A stretch of 57,826 nucleotides of DNA, taken from positions 21,496 through 79,321 of the forward strand of contig PLBP01000001.1 in NCBI GenBank assembly GCA_003135415.1. Reading direction: 5' to 3'. Source of the stretch: Hyphomicrobiales bacterium. Its GTDB lineage: Bacteria > Pseudomonadota > Alphaproteobacteria > Rhizobiales > Xanthobacteraceae. The notes beneath the pieces are model-generated. The model was not told where the DNA came from, did no database searches, and worked only from the letters and a program-made list of their open reading frames with translations. Shown one piece after another: positions 19,876 through 29,008 of the stretch (positions within the stretch are counted from its first letter, which is position 1; each line of letters starts with the position of its first letter). Made by a program: the position numbers and the translations under genes.

Positions 19876-19960
19876 TTCCTGCCGCAGGAGCGCTTCTCAA
19901 TCAACGGCCGGGAGCGGGTCGAGGCGTAGCGAAAAACTTCGAGCGCTAATAACGCTTCGA
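19876..19960. repeat. Direct repeat copy 2: degraded bpt 3' end overlapping the end of an outer-membrane gene
   Basis: The plus strand can be read as FLPQERFSINGRERVEA-stop, matching [17 protein letters not shown]-stop of intact bpt. No bpt sequence remains upstream of it. Its right end contains the stop codon of the convergent outer-membrane protein gene. The pair at 16453-16539 and here bounds a 3.4-kb segment. Confidence 0.85.
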
Positions 19961-20839
19961 TATGCCGGTCAAGACATTCACCCGGTCGGATGCCCGCGTG
20001 AGGCCGACATTCATCACTATATCGACCTGCAGATTGTCGGCGAGTTTGTAGGTGAACCCGCCTCCCGCCATAACGATGCCGCCAAACGGGCTCTCATTGC
20101 CGAAGCGCGTCGCGATCTCGACATAAGTTCCTAGCTTGTCGGTCAGCTGATACGACACTCCGCCCGTATTCACGTATTCGACGTGATAGCCGCTCGTCAT
20201 CTCGTTCTTGACATAGTCGAACTCGGTCATTGCGCTGAGATCGGCCTTGTCGGTCAGCTTCAGCGCGAACGGGAAGATCAAGCCGCCATCGACGTGGTCT
20301 TGGCTGATGCCGTTATGCGTCGTCGGGATGTTGACGAAAGGAATGACGGCGAACGCGGTCGCGCCCGGATTCTTATAGGTATCGTTTCCAAAAAAATTGT
20401 ATTTGGCGCGCAGCTGAGCCGTGTCGATACCGGCCATCCACGTCTTGCTCGTGGGGTCGACCATGCGGGTGCGAACGGTGGTGTAGGGTTGCAGAATAAA
20501 ATTCAGCTCGAGATCGCTGGTGACGCCGAGCCTGAAATTGGTTCCGCTGTATTGGTTGGTCGTGGTGACGGTTCCATCGGGGTCAGGCTTCGATTGCGTA
20601 AAATTGACGAAGTCCGATTCCGTTTGAAGATGCCCGGGATCGACGGTGAACGGCCCCTCGGTGATGCTCGGCCGGTCGGTATTGAAGTCGCGCATTAATC
20701 TCGCGGGCGTCGGATTGAATAGATTGTATTCGCCGCTGCCAGAGCCCGGTTCGGCGGCCAGCGAGGCGCCGCCAGACAAGAGTCCGAGCGCGAGGAGCGG
20801 AAATGGCGCCCAACTCAAGCGTCCGGTCGCATGTTGCAT
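19946..20839 (-). CDS. Outer-membrane transporter-like protein (phenol MetA-pathway family)
   Basis: The 297-residue product has a signal peptide (LLALGLLSGGASLAAEP). The first mature motif, FNTDRPSITEGPFTVDPGHL, is typical of the MetA_deg outer-membrane barrel family (PF13557). Alternating strands follow, such as FRLGVTSDLELNFILQP and ADNLQVDIVMNVGLTRAS. The ATG at 20839 follows GGGGGCTCC and gives the clean signal peptide; an upstream in-frame codon at 20875 is less likely. Substrate and role are unknown. The name reflects the first member studied rather than a phenol-degradation context, and no such genes are nearby. Its stop codon lies in the repeat shared with bpt. Confidence 0.82.
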   Translation of the reverse strand: MQHATGRLSWAPFPLLALGLLSGGASLAAEPGSGSGEYNLFNPTPARLMRDFNTDRPSITEGPFTVDPGHLQTESDFVNFTQSKPDPDGTVTTTNQYSGTNFRLGVTSDLELNFILQPYTTVRTRMVDPTSKTWMAGIDTAQLRAKYNFFGNDTYKNPGATAFAVIPFVNIPTTHNGISQDHVDGGLIFPFALKLTDKADLSAMTEFDYVKNEMTSGYHVEYVNTGGVSYQLTDKLGTYVEIATRFGNESPFGGIVMAGGGFTYKLADNLQVDIVMNVGLTRASDRVNVLTGISKRY

Positions 20840-20899
20840 GGAGCCCCCACCCCTTGCCGAAAACGCCGCTGCCAATTCACTGCGCCAGCCGACTCCAGC

Positions 20900-22246
20900 C
20901 TATCCTGCAAGCGCGAAGTCGGCCAACAGCTTGATATTCAGCGCGATCACGAAAAGCGCGGTGACGACGGCAAGCCACGTCACCCAGCGCGGCGCCACCA
21001 GCGCGCCCATCTTGCCGCGGTCGGCGGTGAACATCACCAGCGGAACGATGGCGAAGGGAAGCTGAAGGCTCAGCACGACCTGGCTCAGAATCAGAAGTTT
21101 CGCCGTGCCCGCCTCGCCGTACCAGATGGTGACGACCGCCGCCCGCACGATGGCGATCCCCCGTGTCACAAGCCGCCGCGCCCAGGGCGCGAGCCGGATG
21201 TCGATGAAGCCCTCCATCACGATCTGGCCCGAGAGTGTCGCGGTGACGGTCGAGTTGATGCCGCAGCACAACAGCGCGATCCCGAACAGCGTCGGCGCCA
21301 TGGCCGACCCCAACAGAGGTGCGATCAGCGCATGAACTTCGCCCAGCTCCGAGACGCCGGTTTGTCCGGTCTTATTGAAGGTCGCCGCGGCGAGGATGAG
21401 GATCGCGGCGTTAATCGTGAGCGCGAACATCAGCGCGATGGTGGAATCGACGGTGGCGAGATTGATCGCCTCGCGCCTGTCGGCGACCGACTCCCCGTAG
21501 CGCCGCGTCTGCACGATGCCGGAATGGAGATACAAATTATGCGGCATCACGGTGGCGCCGAGAATGCCGAGCGCTAGATACAGCATTTCGGGATTGGTGA
21601 CGATTTCGCTCGTCGGCGCGAAGCCGCGGATGACCGCGCCCCAATCGGGATCGGCGAGCGCGATCTGGACCGCGAAGCAGACGCTGATGACCGCAAGCAG
21701 TGTCACGATCAGCGCCTCGATCCAGCGAAAGCCGAGATTCTGCAACAACAGAATGAGAAACACGTCTAGCGCCGTGATGATGACGCCAAATTCGAGCGGA
21801 ATGCCGAACAATAGATTGAGCCCGATCGCGGTGCCGATCACCTCGGCCAGATCCGTCGAGCAAATGGCGAATTCGGCGAGGAGCCAAAGCGGAAACGACA
21901 CAAAACGCGGAAAAGCGTCGCGGCAGGCCTGGGCGAGATCGCGCCCGGTGGCAATGCCGAGGCGCGCGCAAAGCGCCTGCAAAAGAATCGCCATCAGGTT
22001 GGAAAGCAGCGCGACGGTGAGAAGCGCGTAGCCAAATTTGGAGCCGCCCGCGAGCGAGGTCGCCCAATTGCCGGGATCCGTGTAACCGGTGGCGACGAGA
22101 TAGCCCGGCCCGAGAAAGGAGAGGAGCTTCTGCCAATAGGAGCCGCTCGGCCGCGTCCGGATCGATCCGTACACTTCCGCGAGCGAAGCGCGGCCGCGCT
22201 CGCGCCGCCAGCCGGTTTCGCTCTCGGAAGGACGCTTGAAGGCCAT
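20900..22246 (-). CDS. mntH: Nramp-family Mn2+/divalent metal transporter
   Basis: This proton-coupled importer brings Mn2+ (or Fe2+) across the inner membrane. It shows the metal-site motif [16 protein letters not shown] in the first helix and [17 protein letters not shown] in helix 6, both diagnostic of Nramp/MntH, with about eleven hydrophobic helices. The start at 22246 follows TTGGAGCGC; an upstream TTG at 22279 lacks a good ribosome-binding site. The N-terminus is basic and cytoplasmic. The upstream region carries a TGCAATTGCA-containing palindrome that may be a manganese-regulator site. Confidence 0.94.
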   Translation of the reverse strand: MAFKRPSESETGWRRERGRASLAEVYGSIRTRPSGSYWQKLLSFLGPGYLVATGYTDPGNWATSLAGGSKFGYALLTVALLSNLMAILLQALCARLGIATGRDLAQACRDAFPRFVSFPLWLLAEFAICSTDLAEVIGTAIGLNLLFGIPLEFGVIITALDVFLILLLQNLGFRWIEALIVTLLAVISVCFAVQIALADPDWGAVIRGFAPTSEIVTNPEMLYLALGILGATVMPHNLYLHSGIVQTRRYGESVADRREAINLATVDSTIALMFALTINAAILILAAATFNKTGQTGVSELGEVHALIAPLLGSAMAPTLFGIALLCCGINSTVTATLSGQIVMEGFIDIRLAPWARRLVTRGIAIVRAAVVTIWYGEAGTAKLLILSQVVLSLQLPFAIVPLVMFTADRGKMGALVAPRWVTWLAVVTALFVIALNIKLLADFALAG

Positions 22247-22300
22247 GCGCTCCAATATCGGCGGCTCGTTCTCTCGCAAGTTACCGCAGTGTAGCTAGTT

Positions 22301-22324
22301 GCTAATAATTTGCAATTGCAGCAA
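22301..22324. promoter_or_regulatory. Possible Mur/MntR-type operator upstream of mntH
   Basis: The sequence TTTGCAATTGCAGCAA and the flanking TTGCTAATAATTTGCA form overlapping A+T-rich inverted repeats 55-78 nt upstream of the mntH start. In rhizobia the Fur homologue Mur represses mntH through A+T-rich TGCA-containing sites. The match is by eye only. The 292-nt gap between mntH and the divergent MBOAT gene holds nothing else I recognise. Confidence 0.35.
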
Positions 22325-22538
22325 GGCGGAAAAACGCTGCCTTCATGCCGATTTGCGCCGCCTTCCATAGGTGCGACCGGCTTTGATTCCGGGCCAGAGC
22401 GTTCCCATTCAAGGCACGGGGAAAGCTCGCAAATATTTCACCACCCCCGCTTCATTGGCGCGCTTCATTCTCCTGCGCTAAGGAAACCCGCCCGTTGAAG
22501 ATCCTTTCGCCGGCCGTCGAGCGCGAGCTTTCCTCGTC

Positions 22539-23951
22539 ATGTTATTTCACGAGCCACTGTTCGCGCTGGTGCTGTTCCCCGCCTTCTATGCGCTCTATCT
22601 CGCGATCAACCATCGCGAGCGCGCGAAGAAGTGGACGCTTATTCTCGCGAGCATTGCTTTCTATACCTGGGGCGAGCCGCTGTTCGTACCGGTGGTGCTC
22701 GTCTCCGCCGCGATCGATTACGCGATCTCGGCGCGTCTTGCCGAAGGCCACGAGAACGCGCGCCGGCCGCTCCTGACACTCGGCATTCTCGTCAATCTCG
22801 GCATTCTGGTTTTCTACAAATACGCCGACTTTTTAATCGGAAACTTCAATATGCTGACGGCGCCGTTCGGCACGGCGTTTCCGCTTCTCCACATCGCACT
22901 GCCGATCGGCGTCTCCTTCGTCGTATTCGAAAAGATCACCTATCTCGTCGATTGCTATCGCGGAACCACTAAACCCGCGCGGATGTTCTCCGACTATTGC
23001 CTGTTCGTCTTTCTGTTTCCGAAGCTCCTGGCCGGCCCCATCCTCAAATATCACGAGATGGAGACGCAGATCGCCGATCCCGCGGTGGTTGCCTGGCTCG
23101 ATTGCAAGGAAGGATTCCTGCGCTTTGCCCGCGGCATGGCGAAAAAGCTCTTGATCGCCGATGTGGTCGGCAATTTCGCCAATGCCGTCTTCGGCACGAA
23201 TGCCACGAACCTCGACGCGGGCCAAGCCTGGCTCGGGCTCGTTTGCTTCACGCTGCAAATCTATTTCGATTTCGCCGCCTATTCCGACATGGCGATCGGG
23301 CTCGCGCGCATGCTCGGTTTCCGGTTGAAAGAAAATTTCATGATGCCCTACGCCGCGCACTCGCTCACCGAATTCTGGCGGCGCTGGCACATGTCGCTCA
23401 CCAGCTGGATTCGCGAATATCTCTACGTCCCGCTCGGCGGCAACCGCGAGGGTGAATGGCGGACCTACCTGAACCTCTGGATTTGTTTTCTTGCCTCCGG
23501 CATCTGGCATGGTGCCAGCTGGAATTTCGTGTTGTGGGGCGCCTATAACGGCCTGTTCCTCACCCTCGACCGCATGTTTCTCATCCGCCTTCTCGGCCGC
23601 GCCGGTGCGTTCATTTCGGTCGCGGCGACGTTGCTGATCGTCATGATCGGCTGGGTAATCTTTCGCACCACCTCGATCGGCGAGCTTACGGCCTATCTCG
23701 CCGCACTTGTGCCGTTGGGACGGCCGGGCATCTACCTGGAGATGACGCCAGACGTGCCGCTCACCATGCTGATCGGCTCATTTCTGAGCCTCTTGCCAGC
23801 GACCCCGGTTTTTACGGCGCTGCAGAGCGCCTACGAAAAGAACATGATTCTGCGCCGCATCGCCGAATATGGACTGGTCGCGCTGTTCGTGATTGCGAGC
23901 GCGCGGGCGATCACGGTGCCCTTCAAACCCTTCATCTATTTCCGCTTCTGA
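22539..23951 (+). CDS. MBOAT-family O-acyltransferase (AlgI-like)
   Basis: This multi-pass inner-membrane protein probably moves acetyl groups across the membrane for O-acetylation of a polysaccharide or cell-wall glycan. The 470-residue product has the AlgI pattern: SFVVFEKITYLVDCYRG, then FPKLLAGPILKYHEM, then FDFAAYSDMAIGLARMLGF. After these come FWRRWHMSLTSWIREYLYVP and the catalytic-histidine motif GIWHGASWNFVLWGAYNG. The next gene, 2 nt downstream, encodes the AlgX/AlgJ-like periplasmic partner. No glycan synthesis genes are adjacent, so the acceptor is unknown. Confidence 0.93.
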   Translation: MLFHEPLFALVLFPAFYALYLAINHRERAKKWTLILASIAFYTWGEPLFVPVVLVSAAIDYAISARLAEGHENARRPLLTLGILVNLGILVFYKYADFLIGNFNMLTAPFGTAFPLLHIALPIGVSFVVFEKITYLVDCYRGTTKPARMFSDYCLFVFLFPKLLAGPILKYHEMETQIADPAVVAWLDCKEGFLRFARGMAKKLLIADVVGNFANAVFGTNATNLDAGQAWLGLVCFTLQIYFDFAAYSDMAIGLARMLGFRLKENFMMPYAAHSLTEFWRRWHMSLTSWIREYLYVPLGGNREGEWRTYLNLWICFLASGIWHGASWNFVLWGAYNGLFLTLDRMFLIRLLGRAGAFISVAATLLIVMIGWVIFRTTSIGELTAYLAALVPLGRPGIYLEMTPDVPLTMLIGSFLSLLPATPVFTALQSAYEKNMILRRIAEYGLVALFVIASARAITVPFKPFIYFRF

Positions 23952-23953
23952 CC

Positions 23954-25156
23954 ATGAGCACCCCACCCGCCTCCTCCGCCTGGAATCGCCTTGGCCTTGC
24001 CGCGGCGTCGCTGCTCTTGCTCTTGCCACTGCTCACGTTGTGGAATCTCGCCGCGCAATCCTTCGCGCCGAAGCTCGCGGTCATGATCGGCCCGAAACTG
24101 AGCGGCGTCACCGAAGCGGCGCCGCCACCCGTCTGGAGCCTGCTTTCGTTCGCCGATGGCAGCCTGCAAAAGGGGGTGACGAACGCAATCAGCAACGCTT
24201 TTCCGCTTCGTCCCTTGTTGATCCGGATCAACAACCAGATTCGCTACAAATTATTCGGCAATGCCGGCGCAACGGATGTGATCACCGGCGAACATGCGCA
24301 ACTGATCCAGCGGATCTACATCGACGAATATTGCGCGCGGAACCTCGCGGCTTTCGAACCCATGGCGCGCGACTGGGCGGCGAAGCTGAAGGAAATCCAG
24401 GACTTCTACACCGCGCGCGGCAAAATCTTCATTTATCTCATCACACCCTCGAAACTCGCTTACATGCCGGAGAATTTCGTCCGCCAACTTTCTTCTTGTA
24501 CGAATAGCGAGCGCGACCGCAGCGGAACCCTTCCGCTTTACGGCCGATTGCTCAAGGATGCCGGCGTCCATGTCGTCGACGCCGCGAGTCTCATTCACGG
24601 ATTGAAGGGGAAATACGAAATTGATCTCTTCCCCGCCGGCGGCGTGCATTGGAATGCGATTGCAGTCGCGAACGCCGAAGATGCGATCCTTGCGGAGATC
24701 AACCGTCAGGCAGGATCGGCAATCGCGCCGAAACTTTCCTGGAAATATAAGGTCGTCGACCGCGCCAAAGGTACGGACCGCGATCTCTTGGATCTCCTCA
24801 ATGTGCTTTCGCCCAACGCCCGTTATGCGACTGCGCGCGTCACTTACCAGCCTGCGAAGGCATGCGATGAAACGCCGGTCGCGTCGTTGAAGGCCGTGAT
24901 GGTTGGCGACAGCTTCGCCGGTACGCTCGGGCAAACGCTCATCAATGACGGCTGTCTCTCGCGATTGGAGGGATACAACTACCTCTATCGCGGCCTCAGT
25001 GCGGGACCGGGCTATAAAACCGTCAAGGACCGCCTCACAGCATCCGACATCTTGCCGCTGCGCGACGCCGACATCGTGATCATCGAGGAAAACGAATCCC
25101 TATTGCCTGCCTCGGCGCACGCGATGGAATTTTACCGCGTGATCCTCGGGCGCTAA
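23954..25156 (+). CDS. AlgX/AlgJ-like periplasmic O-acetyltransferase
   Basis: The 400-residue product has one N-terminal membrane anchor or uncleaved signal (LGLAAASLLLLLPLLTLWNL) and a periplasmic SGNH-like domain. It shows the motif VMVGDSFAGTLGQTL with the serine nucleophile, and PAGGVHWNAIAV with the catalytic histidine. The position of the AlgX aspartate (DxH) is Gly here (GVH), a variation worth noting. It follows the MBOAT gene by 2 nt and is surely cotranscribed. Together they would accept acetyl groups from the membrane protein and transfer them to an extracytoplasmic glycan. Confidence 0.85.
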   Translation: MSTPPASSAWNRLGLAAASLLLLLPLLTLWNLAAQSFAPKLAVMIGPKLSGVTEAAPPPVWSLLSFADGSLQKGVTNAISNAFPLRPLLIRINNQIRYKLFGNAGATDVITGEHAQLIQRIYIDEYCARNLAAFEPMARDWAAKLKEIQDFYTARGKIFIYLITPSKLAYMPENFVRQLSSCTNSERDRSGTLPLYGRLLKDAGVHVVDAASLIHGLKGKYEIDLFPAGGVHWNAIAVANAEDAILAEINRQAGSAIAPKLSWKYKVVDRAKGTDRDLLDLLNVLSPNARYATARVTYQPAKACDETPVASLKAVMVGDSFAGTLGQTLINDGCLSRLEGYNYLYRGLSAGPGYKTVKDRLTASDILPLRDADIVIIEENESLLPASAHAMEFYRVILGR

Positions 25157-25159
25157 AAA

Positions 25160-25987
25160 TCAATTCTTCTGCGTCGCGGGCGGCGCTACATCCGCCTCCT
25201 GTAGACCGGCGCCATTGAGTGCCCGCCGCACGCTGCCGGTGAACTTCGCATTTTCGACAAAGGCGGTCACGAAGGCGAGCGCTTCCATGTGCCCCTTCGG
25301 CACCGCGACGGCGACGCGGCTCACGAAGAAATGTCCGGCGAGGATGCGTGCGCCGGGAAAACCGGCGGCGAAATTGCGGAGCGACTCGCGGCTCAATGCG
25401 ACCGCGTCCGCCCGCCCCGCCCGCATCTCTTGCACGAGCTCGGCGACCGAGCGGAAGGTGATAAGTTTGGTATTCTTCAACGAGGCGGAGGCCGCCCGTC
25501 CAGTCGCCGTGTTCTCGACGCCGATCACCCGCACGCCGGGCCGGTCCACCTCATCGATCGTTTTGATCGCGGAGCCCGAGGGCACGAGATAGGTGCTTTC
25601 GAAATTGTAGTAGGCGGGGCCGAATTCCACCGTCTTCGTGCGCTCGGCATCGACCGGCATGAAGGTGACGTCCCAAGCATCGGTCTTGCCCGCTTCGGTG
25701 ATTTCGCCCGAGCTTTGATATTCCACATATTCGACCGGCACGCGCAGCATGCGAGAAAGCTCGGCGCCGAGATCGACCGCGACCCCGCGCGGACGGCCGG
25801 TGAGCGGATCGTGCGTGCAATAGAAAGCGGAAGCAGCAGGCCCGACGCCGATCGCGACGCGAAGTTTGCCGGTTGGTGCCAGCTCCTTCAGCACGCTTTC
25901 GCGCGGGTCGGCGCGCGCGGGCGAAAAGCCCGCGAGCAAGATCGCAGTCAGGAGGGCGAGGAGATTCATGCCAGGCGCATATCTCAT
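25160..25987 (-). CDS. Periplasmic solute-binding protein, family 3-like
   Basis: The 275-residue product has a signal peptide (MNLLALLTAILLAGFSPARA region). The amino-acid-binding fold follows: GKLRVAIGVGPAASAFYC, then GRPRGVAVDLGAELSRML, and DAWDVTFMPVDAERTKTVEF. No permease or ATPase gene is adjacent, so it may serve a distant transporter or act as a sensor. The start at 25987 has AGAGGC upstream and overlaps the stop of the preceding gene by 3 nt (ATGA), indicating coupling. The upstream extension to 26062 is rejected. It converges with the AlgX-like gene. Confidence 0.85.
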   Translation of the reverse strand: MRYAPGMNLLALLTAILLAGFSPARADPRESVLKELAPTGKLRVAIGVGPAASAFYCTHDPLTGRPRGVAVDLGAELSRMLRVPVEYVEYQSSGEITEAGKTDAWDVTFMPVDAERTKTVEFGPAYYNFESTYLVPSGSAIKTIDEVDRPGVRVIGVENTATGRAASASLKNTKLITFRSVAELVQEMRAGRADAVALSRESLRNFAAGFPGARILAGHFFVSRVAVAVPKGHMEALAFVTAFVENAKFTGSVRRALNGAGLQEADVAPPATQKN

Positions 25988-26385
25988 GGCAGCGCCTCTA
26001 CGGCTGTGACACGCATCACAATCGGCGCGCGATGGTGGGCGGTGTGCTCGCCGAAGGGCCAACCTAGCACGCGAATGCGGCGGCCAATGTTCGCCCGCAA
26101 ACTATGGTCAATCGCCTTATACATTGAAAACACATGGATTTTCAGGGTGCTGTCGATCTTGTCATACTCGTCTTCGCCCTCGAGACAGGCGGGTTTGGCA
26201 AGGTTCAAAATGAAAGCGACCTCGACCCGGTTGCCGTAATCGACATCGGTGAAGCGCACGCGCTGAAGCTTGCCCTCGGCGCGCTGATTCTCGACTTCCG
26301 CTTTCAGGCATTCCACGGCGAGAGCGGCATCGCAGGCGAAAAATAGCGCCGTGGCGAAAAGCACGGGAAGCAGCCGCTTGCTCAT
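25984..26385 (-). CDS. Exported DUF4431-like protein
   Basis: The 133-residue product has a signal peptide ([19 protein letters not shown]). The mature part contains [39 protein letters not shown] and [20 protein letters not shown]. The two cysteines and the late [13 protein letters not shown] segment suggest a DUF4431-type beta domain. Function is unknown. It overlaps the parC stop codon by 4 nt and the following solute-binding gene by a few bases, forming a tight parC-DUF4431-SBP string. Confidence 0.7.
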   Translation of the reverse strand: MSKRLLPVLFATALFFACDAALAVECLKAEVENQRAEGKLQRVRFTDVDYGNRVEVAFILNLAKPACLEGEDEYDKIDSTLKIHVFSMYKAIDHSLRANIGRRIRVLGWPFGEHTAHHRAPIVMRVTAVEALP

Positions 26386-28628
26386 GCAAACTTGTTGCTC
26401 TTGGGGAAACCCTTGGGCGGGAGCCTGCCGGCATCGGCGCGGCTTCCCCGCCAGTCGCGGAGCTCCGCTTTGGGAACTTTCTGGGTGCGGCCAGCGGGGT
26501 CGAGCCAGGTCAGGCCCTCGTCGAGCTTGAACGCCTTGGCGTCCGAAAGCCCGCCATCCTTGTAGTGCTGCAATCGCACGCCCTTGCCGCGGCCCATCTC
26601 CGGCAGCTCCGAGAGCGGAAAGATCACGAGCTTGCGGTTGTCGCCGACGACGGCGACAGAGTCGCCTTCGACGATACTCACCGCGGCCGCCTGGTCCGGT
26701 GCCTTTACGTTCAATACCTGCTTGCCCTTACGGGTATTGGCGACGCAGTCGTCTTCTTTCGCCACGAATCCGTTGCCGCCCTTCGAGGCGACGAGAAATT
26801 TCCGTCCACCGACGAAGGGCGCGATGTTCACGATCTCGGCCCCCTCCATGTCCACCATCATACTCGCCGGCTCGCCGAAGCCGCGCCCGCCCGGAAGTTT
26901 CGAGGCCTCGATCGTGTAGAAGCGGCCGTTGGTGGCGAAGACGAGAAGCTTCGAGGTCGTTTGCGCGAAGAAGGAGAAGCCGAATTTGTCGTCGCCCTTG
27001 TAGGTAAGGTTCTTCACGTCCTCGGTGTGGCCCTTCAACGCGCGGACCCAGCCCTTCTCCGAAACGACGACGGTGATCGGCTCCTTCTCGATCATCGCTT
27101 CGGTCGCGGCCTTGAGATCGATTTCCTTCGCCTGCTCGAAGCCGGTGCGGCGGCGGCCGAGCGCGGTCGTCGGCCCGTAGGCCTCGCGCACCTTCTTGAT
27201 GTCGGCGCCGATCGATTTCCATTGCCGCGCGGGCGAGCCGATCAGTTTTTCCAGCCCCGCCTTCTCTACTTTCAACTCTTTATGTTCCCGCTGGATCTCG
27301 AATTCCTCGAGCTTGCGCAAATTGCGGAGCCGCATGTCGAGGATCGCGGTCGCCTGCACGTCCGAGAGCTTGAAGCGCTTCATCAAGACCGGCTTCGGCT
27401 CGTCCTCCTTGCGAATGATCTTGATGACGAGATCGATATTGAGATAGGCGATTAGATAGCCGTCGAGCATCTCTAACCGGTGCTTGATCTCGGCCAGCCG
27501 ATGGCGCGAGCGCCGCAGCAGAACCTCGCGGCGATGATCGAGCCATTCACGCAGGCATTCCGCGAGGCCGACAACACGCGGCACCAGGCCGCCCATCAGC
27601 ACATTGAGGTTGAGCGGGAAACGATTCTCCAATTCCGTGAACTTGAAGAGCGACTCCATCAGCACGTTCGGATCGACGCCGCGCGCACGCGGCTCGAGCA
27701 CGACGCGGACCTCCTCGGTCGACTCGTCGCGGACGTCGGCGAGGAGCGGCAGTTTCTTGTCGTTGATGAGTTCGGCGATCCGCTCGATCAGCCGCGATTT
27801 CGGAACCAGATAGGGAATCTGCGTCACCACCACGACCCAGGTGCCGTGGCCGGTGCTCTCCTTGTGCCAGCGCGCACGCACGCGGAACGAGCCGCGGCCG
27901 GTGACATAAGCCTCGCGGATCGCGGCTTTATCGTCGACGACGATGCCGCCGGTGGGGAAGTCCGGTCCTTTGACGAATTTCAGCAGTTCGCCGCTCTTCG
28001 CCGAGCGCTTATCGATCAGGTAAAGCGCCGCGTCGCAAAGTTCCGCGGCATTATGCGGCGGGATCGACGTTGCCATGCCGACCGCGATCCCGGTCGAGCC
28101 GTTCGCGAGCAGATTCGGAAACGCCGCCGGCAACACCACCGGCTCTTGCGATTGCCCGTCGTAATTAGGACGGAAATTAACCGCGTCCTCGTCGATGCCG
28201 TCCAACAGGAGCCGCGCGGTCTCCGTCATCCGCGCTTCGGTGTAGCGATAGGCGGCGGCGTTATCGCCGTCGATATTGCCGAAATTTCCCTGCCCCTCGA
28301 CCAGCGGATATCGCGAGGAAAAATCCTGCGCGAGTCGGACGAGCGCGTCGTAAATCGCCTGGTCGCCGTGCGGATGGAAATTACCCATCACGTCGCCAAC
28401 GATCTTCGCGGATTTTTTAGGCGCCGATCCCGGCTCAAGCCGCAGCTGCCGCATGCCGTAGAGGATGCGACGATGCACGGGCTTTAGCCCGTCGCGCGCG
28501 TCGGGCAGCGCACGATGCATGATGGTGGAGAGGGCGTAGGAAAGGTAGCGCTCTTCCAGCGCCTTCTTCAGCTCGACGATCTCGATGCCTTCCCCCTTGC
28601 CGCCGGGGGGAATCACGCGTTTTCCCAT
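26382..28628 (-). CDS. parC: DNA topoisomerase IV subunit A
   Basis: ParC forms the cleavage/rejoining half of topoisomerase IV, which decatenates chromosomes. The 748-residue product starts with [20 protein letters not shown]. Tyr129 in [11 protein letters not shown] is the active-site tyrosine. The quinolone-determining segment reads [17 protein letters not shown], with Gln90 and Asp94 where E. coli has Ser80 and Glu84. The C-terminal beta-pinwheel is represented by repeated segments such as [20 protein letters not shown] and ADGRKFLV-like strands. Its 3' end overlaps the DUF4431 gene. parE is not in the window. Confidence 0.96.
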   Translation of the reverse strand: MGKRVIPPGGKGEGIEIVELKKALEERYLSYALSTIMHRALPDARDGLKPVHRRILYGMRQLRLEPGSAPKKSAKIVGDVMGNFHPHGDQAIYDALVRLAQDFSSRYPLVEGQGNFGNIDGDNAAAYRYTEARMTETARLLLDGIDEDAVNFRPNYDGQSQEPVVLPAAFPNLLANGSTGIAVGMATSIPPHNAAELCDAALYLIDKRSAKSGELLKFVKGPDFPTGGIVVDDKAAIREAYVTGRGSFRVRARWHKESTGHGTWVVVVTQIPYLVPKSRLIERIAELINDKKLPLLADVRDESTEEVRVVLEPRARGVDPNVLMESLFKFTELENRFPLNLNVLMGGLVPRVVGLAECLREWLDHRREVLLRRSRHRLAEIKHRLEMLDGYLIAYLNIDLVIKIIRKEDEPKPVLMKRFKLSDVQATAILDMRLRNLRKLEEFEIQREHKELKVEKAGLEKLIGSPARQWKSIGADIKKVREAYGPTTALGRRRTGFEQAKEIDLKAATEAMIEKEPITVVVSEKGWVRALKGHTEDVKNLTYKGDDKFGFSFFAQTTSKLLVFATNGRFYTIEASKLPGGRGFGEPASMMVDMEGAEIVNIAPFVGGRKFLVASKGGNGFVAKEDDCVANTRKGKQVLNVKAPDQAAAVSIVEGDSVAVVGDNRKLVIFPLSELPEMGRGKGVRLQHYKDGGLSDAKAFKLDEGLTWLDPAGRTQKVPKAELRDWRGSRADAGRLPPKGFPKSNKFA

Positions 28629-28716
28629 GCTTCACCGCTATCAGCCGAATTTGCCGGGAACAAGGAGCCTTGTCGGACGCCCTTTTGGTCCTAGATTATT
28701 TGCGAGGAGAGCGGCG

Positions 28717-28992
28717 ATGCCCAAGCCGAGCCCGACCCTGTATTGCTCCTTCTGCGGAAAGAGTCAGCACGAAGTGAGAAAATTGATCGCTGGACCGAAG
28801 GTCCACATTTGCAACGAGTGCGTCGACAGTTGCATAGAAGTTTTGAGTGAAGACAGGGAATGGTGTGATCTGGAGATCGCGAATATAAAACGCCTTCGCA
28901 AGCAAGCCACTCTCCGCCAGCCGGCCCAGAGCGAGCCCAAAAAAGCGCGGCTGGGCACAGTTCGCGGCTGGCTGAGTCGATTATTTCATTAA
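28717..28992 (+). CDS. Stand-alone ClpX-type C4 zinc-finger protein
   Basis: The 91-residue product reads [18 protein letters not shown], then [13 protein letters not shown], the zinc-binding domain at the N-terminus of ClpX, with Cys10, Cys13, Cys32 and Cys35. No AAA+ domain follows. The rest is basic ([26 protein letters not shown]). In ClpX this domain dimerises and binds adaptors and substrates, so a free copy could act as an adaptor or competitor; this is inference. The ATG at 28717 follows GAGGAGAG. The gene is divergent from parC and convergent with recO. Confidence 0.88.
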   Translation: MPKPSPTLYCSFCGKSQHEVRKLIAGPKVHICNECVDSCIEVLSEDREWCDLEIANIKRLRKQATLRQPAQSEPKKARLGTVRGWLSRLFH

Positions 28993-29008
28993 ATTCAAAT
29001 TCTGTAGT

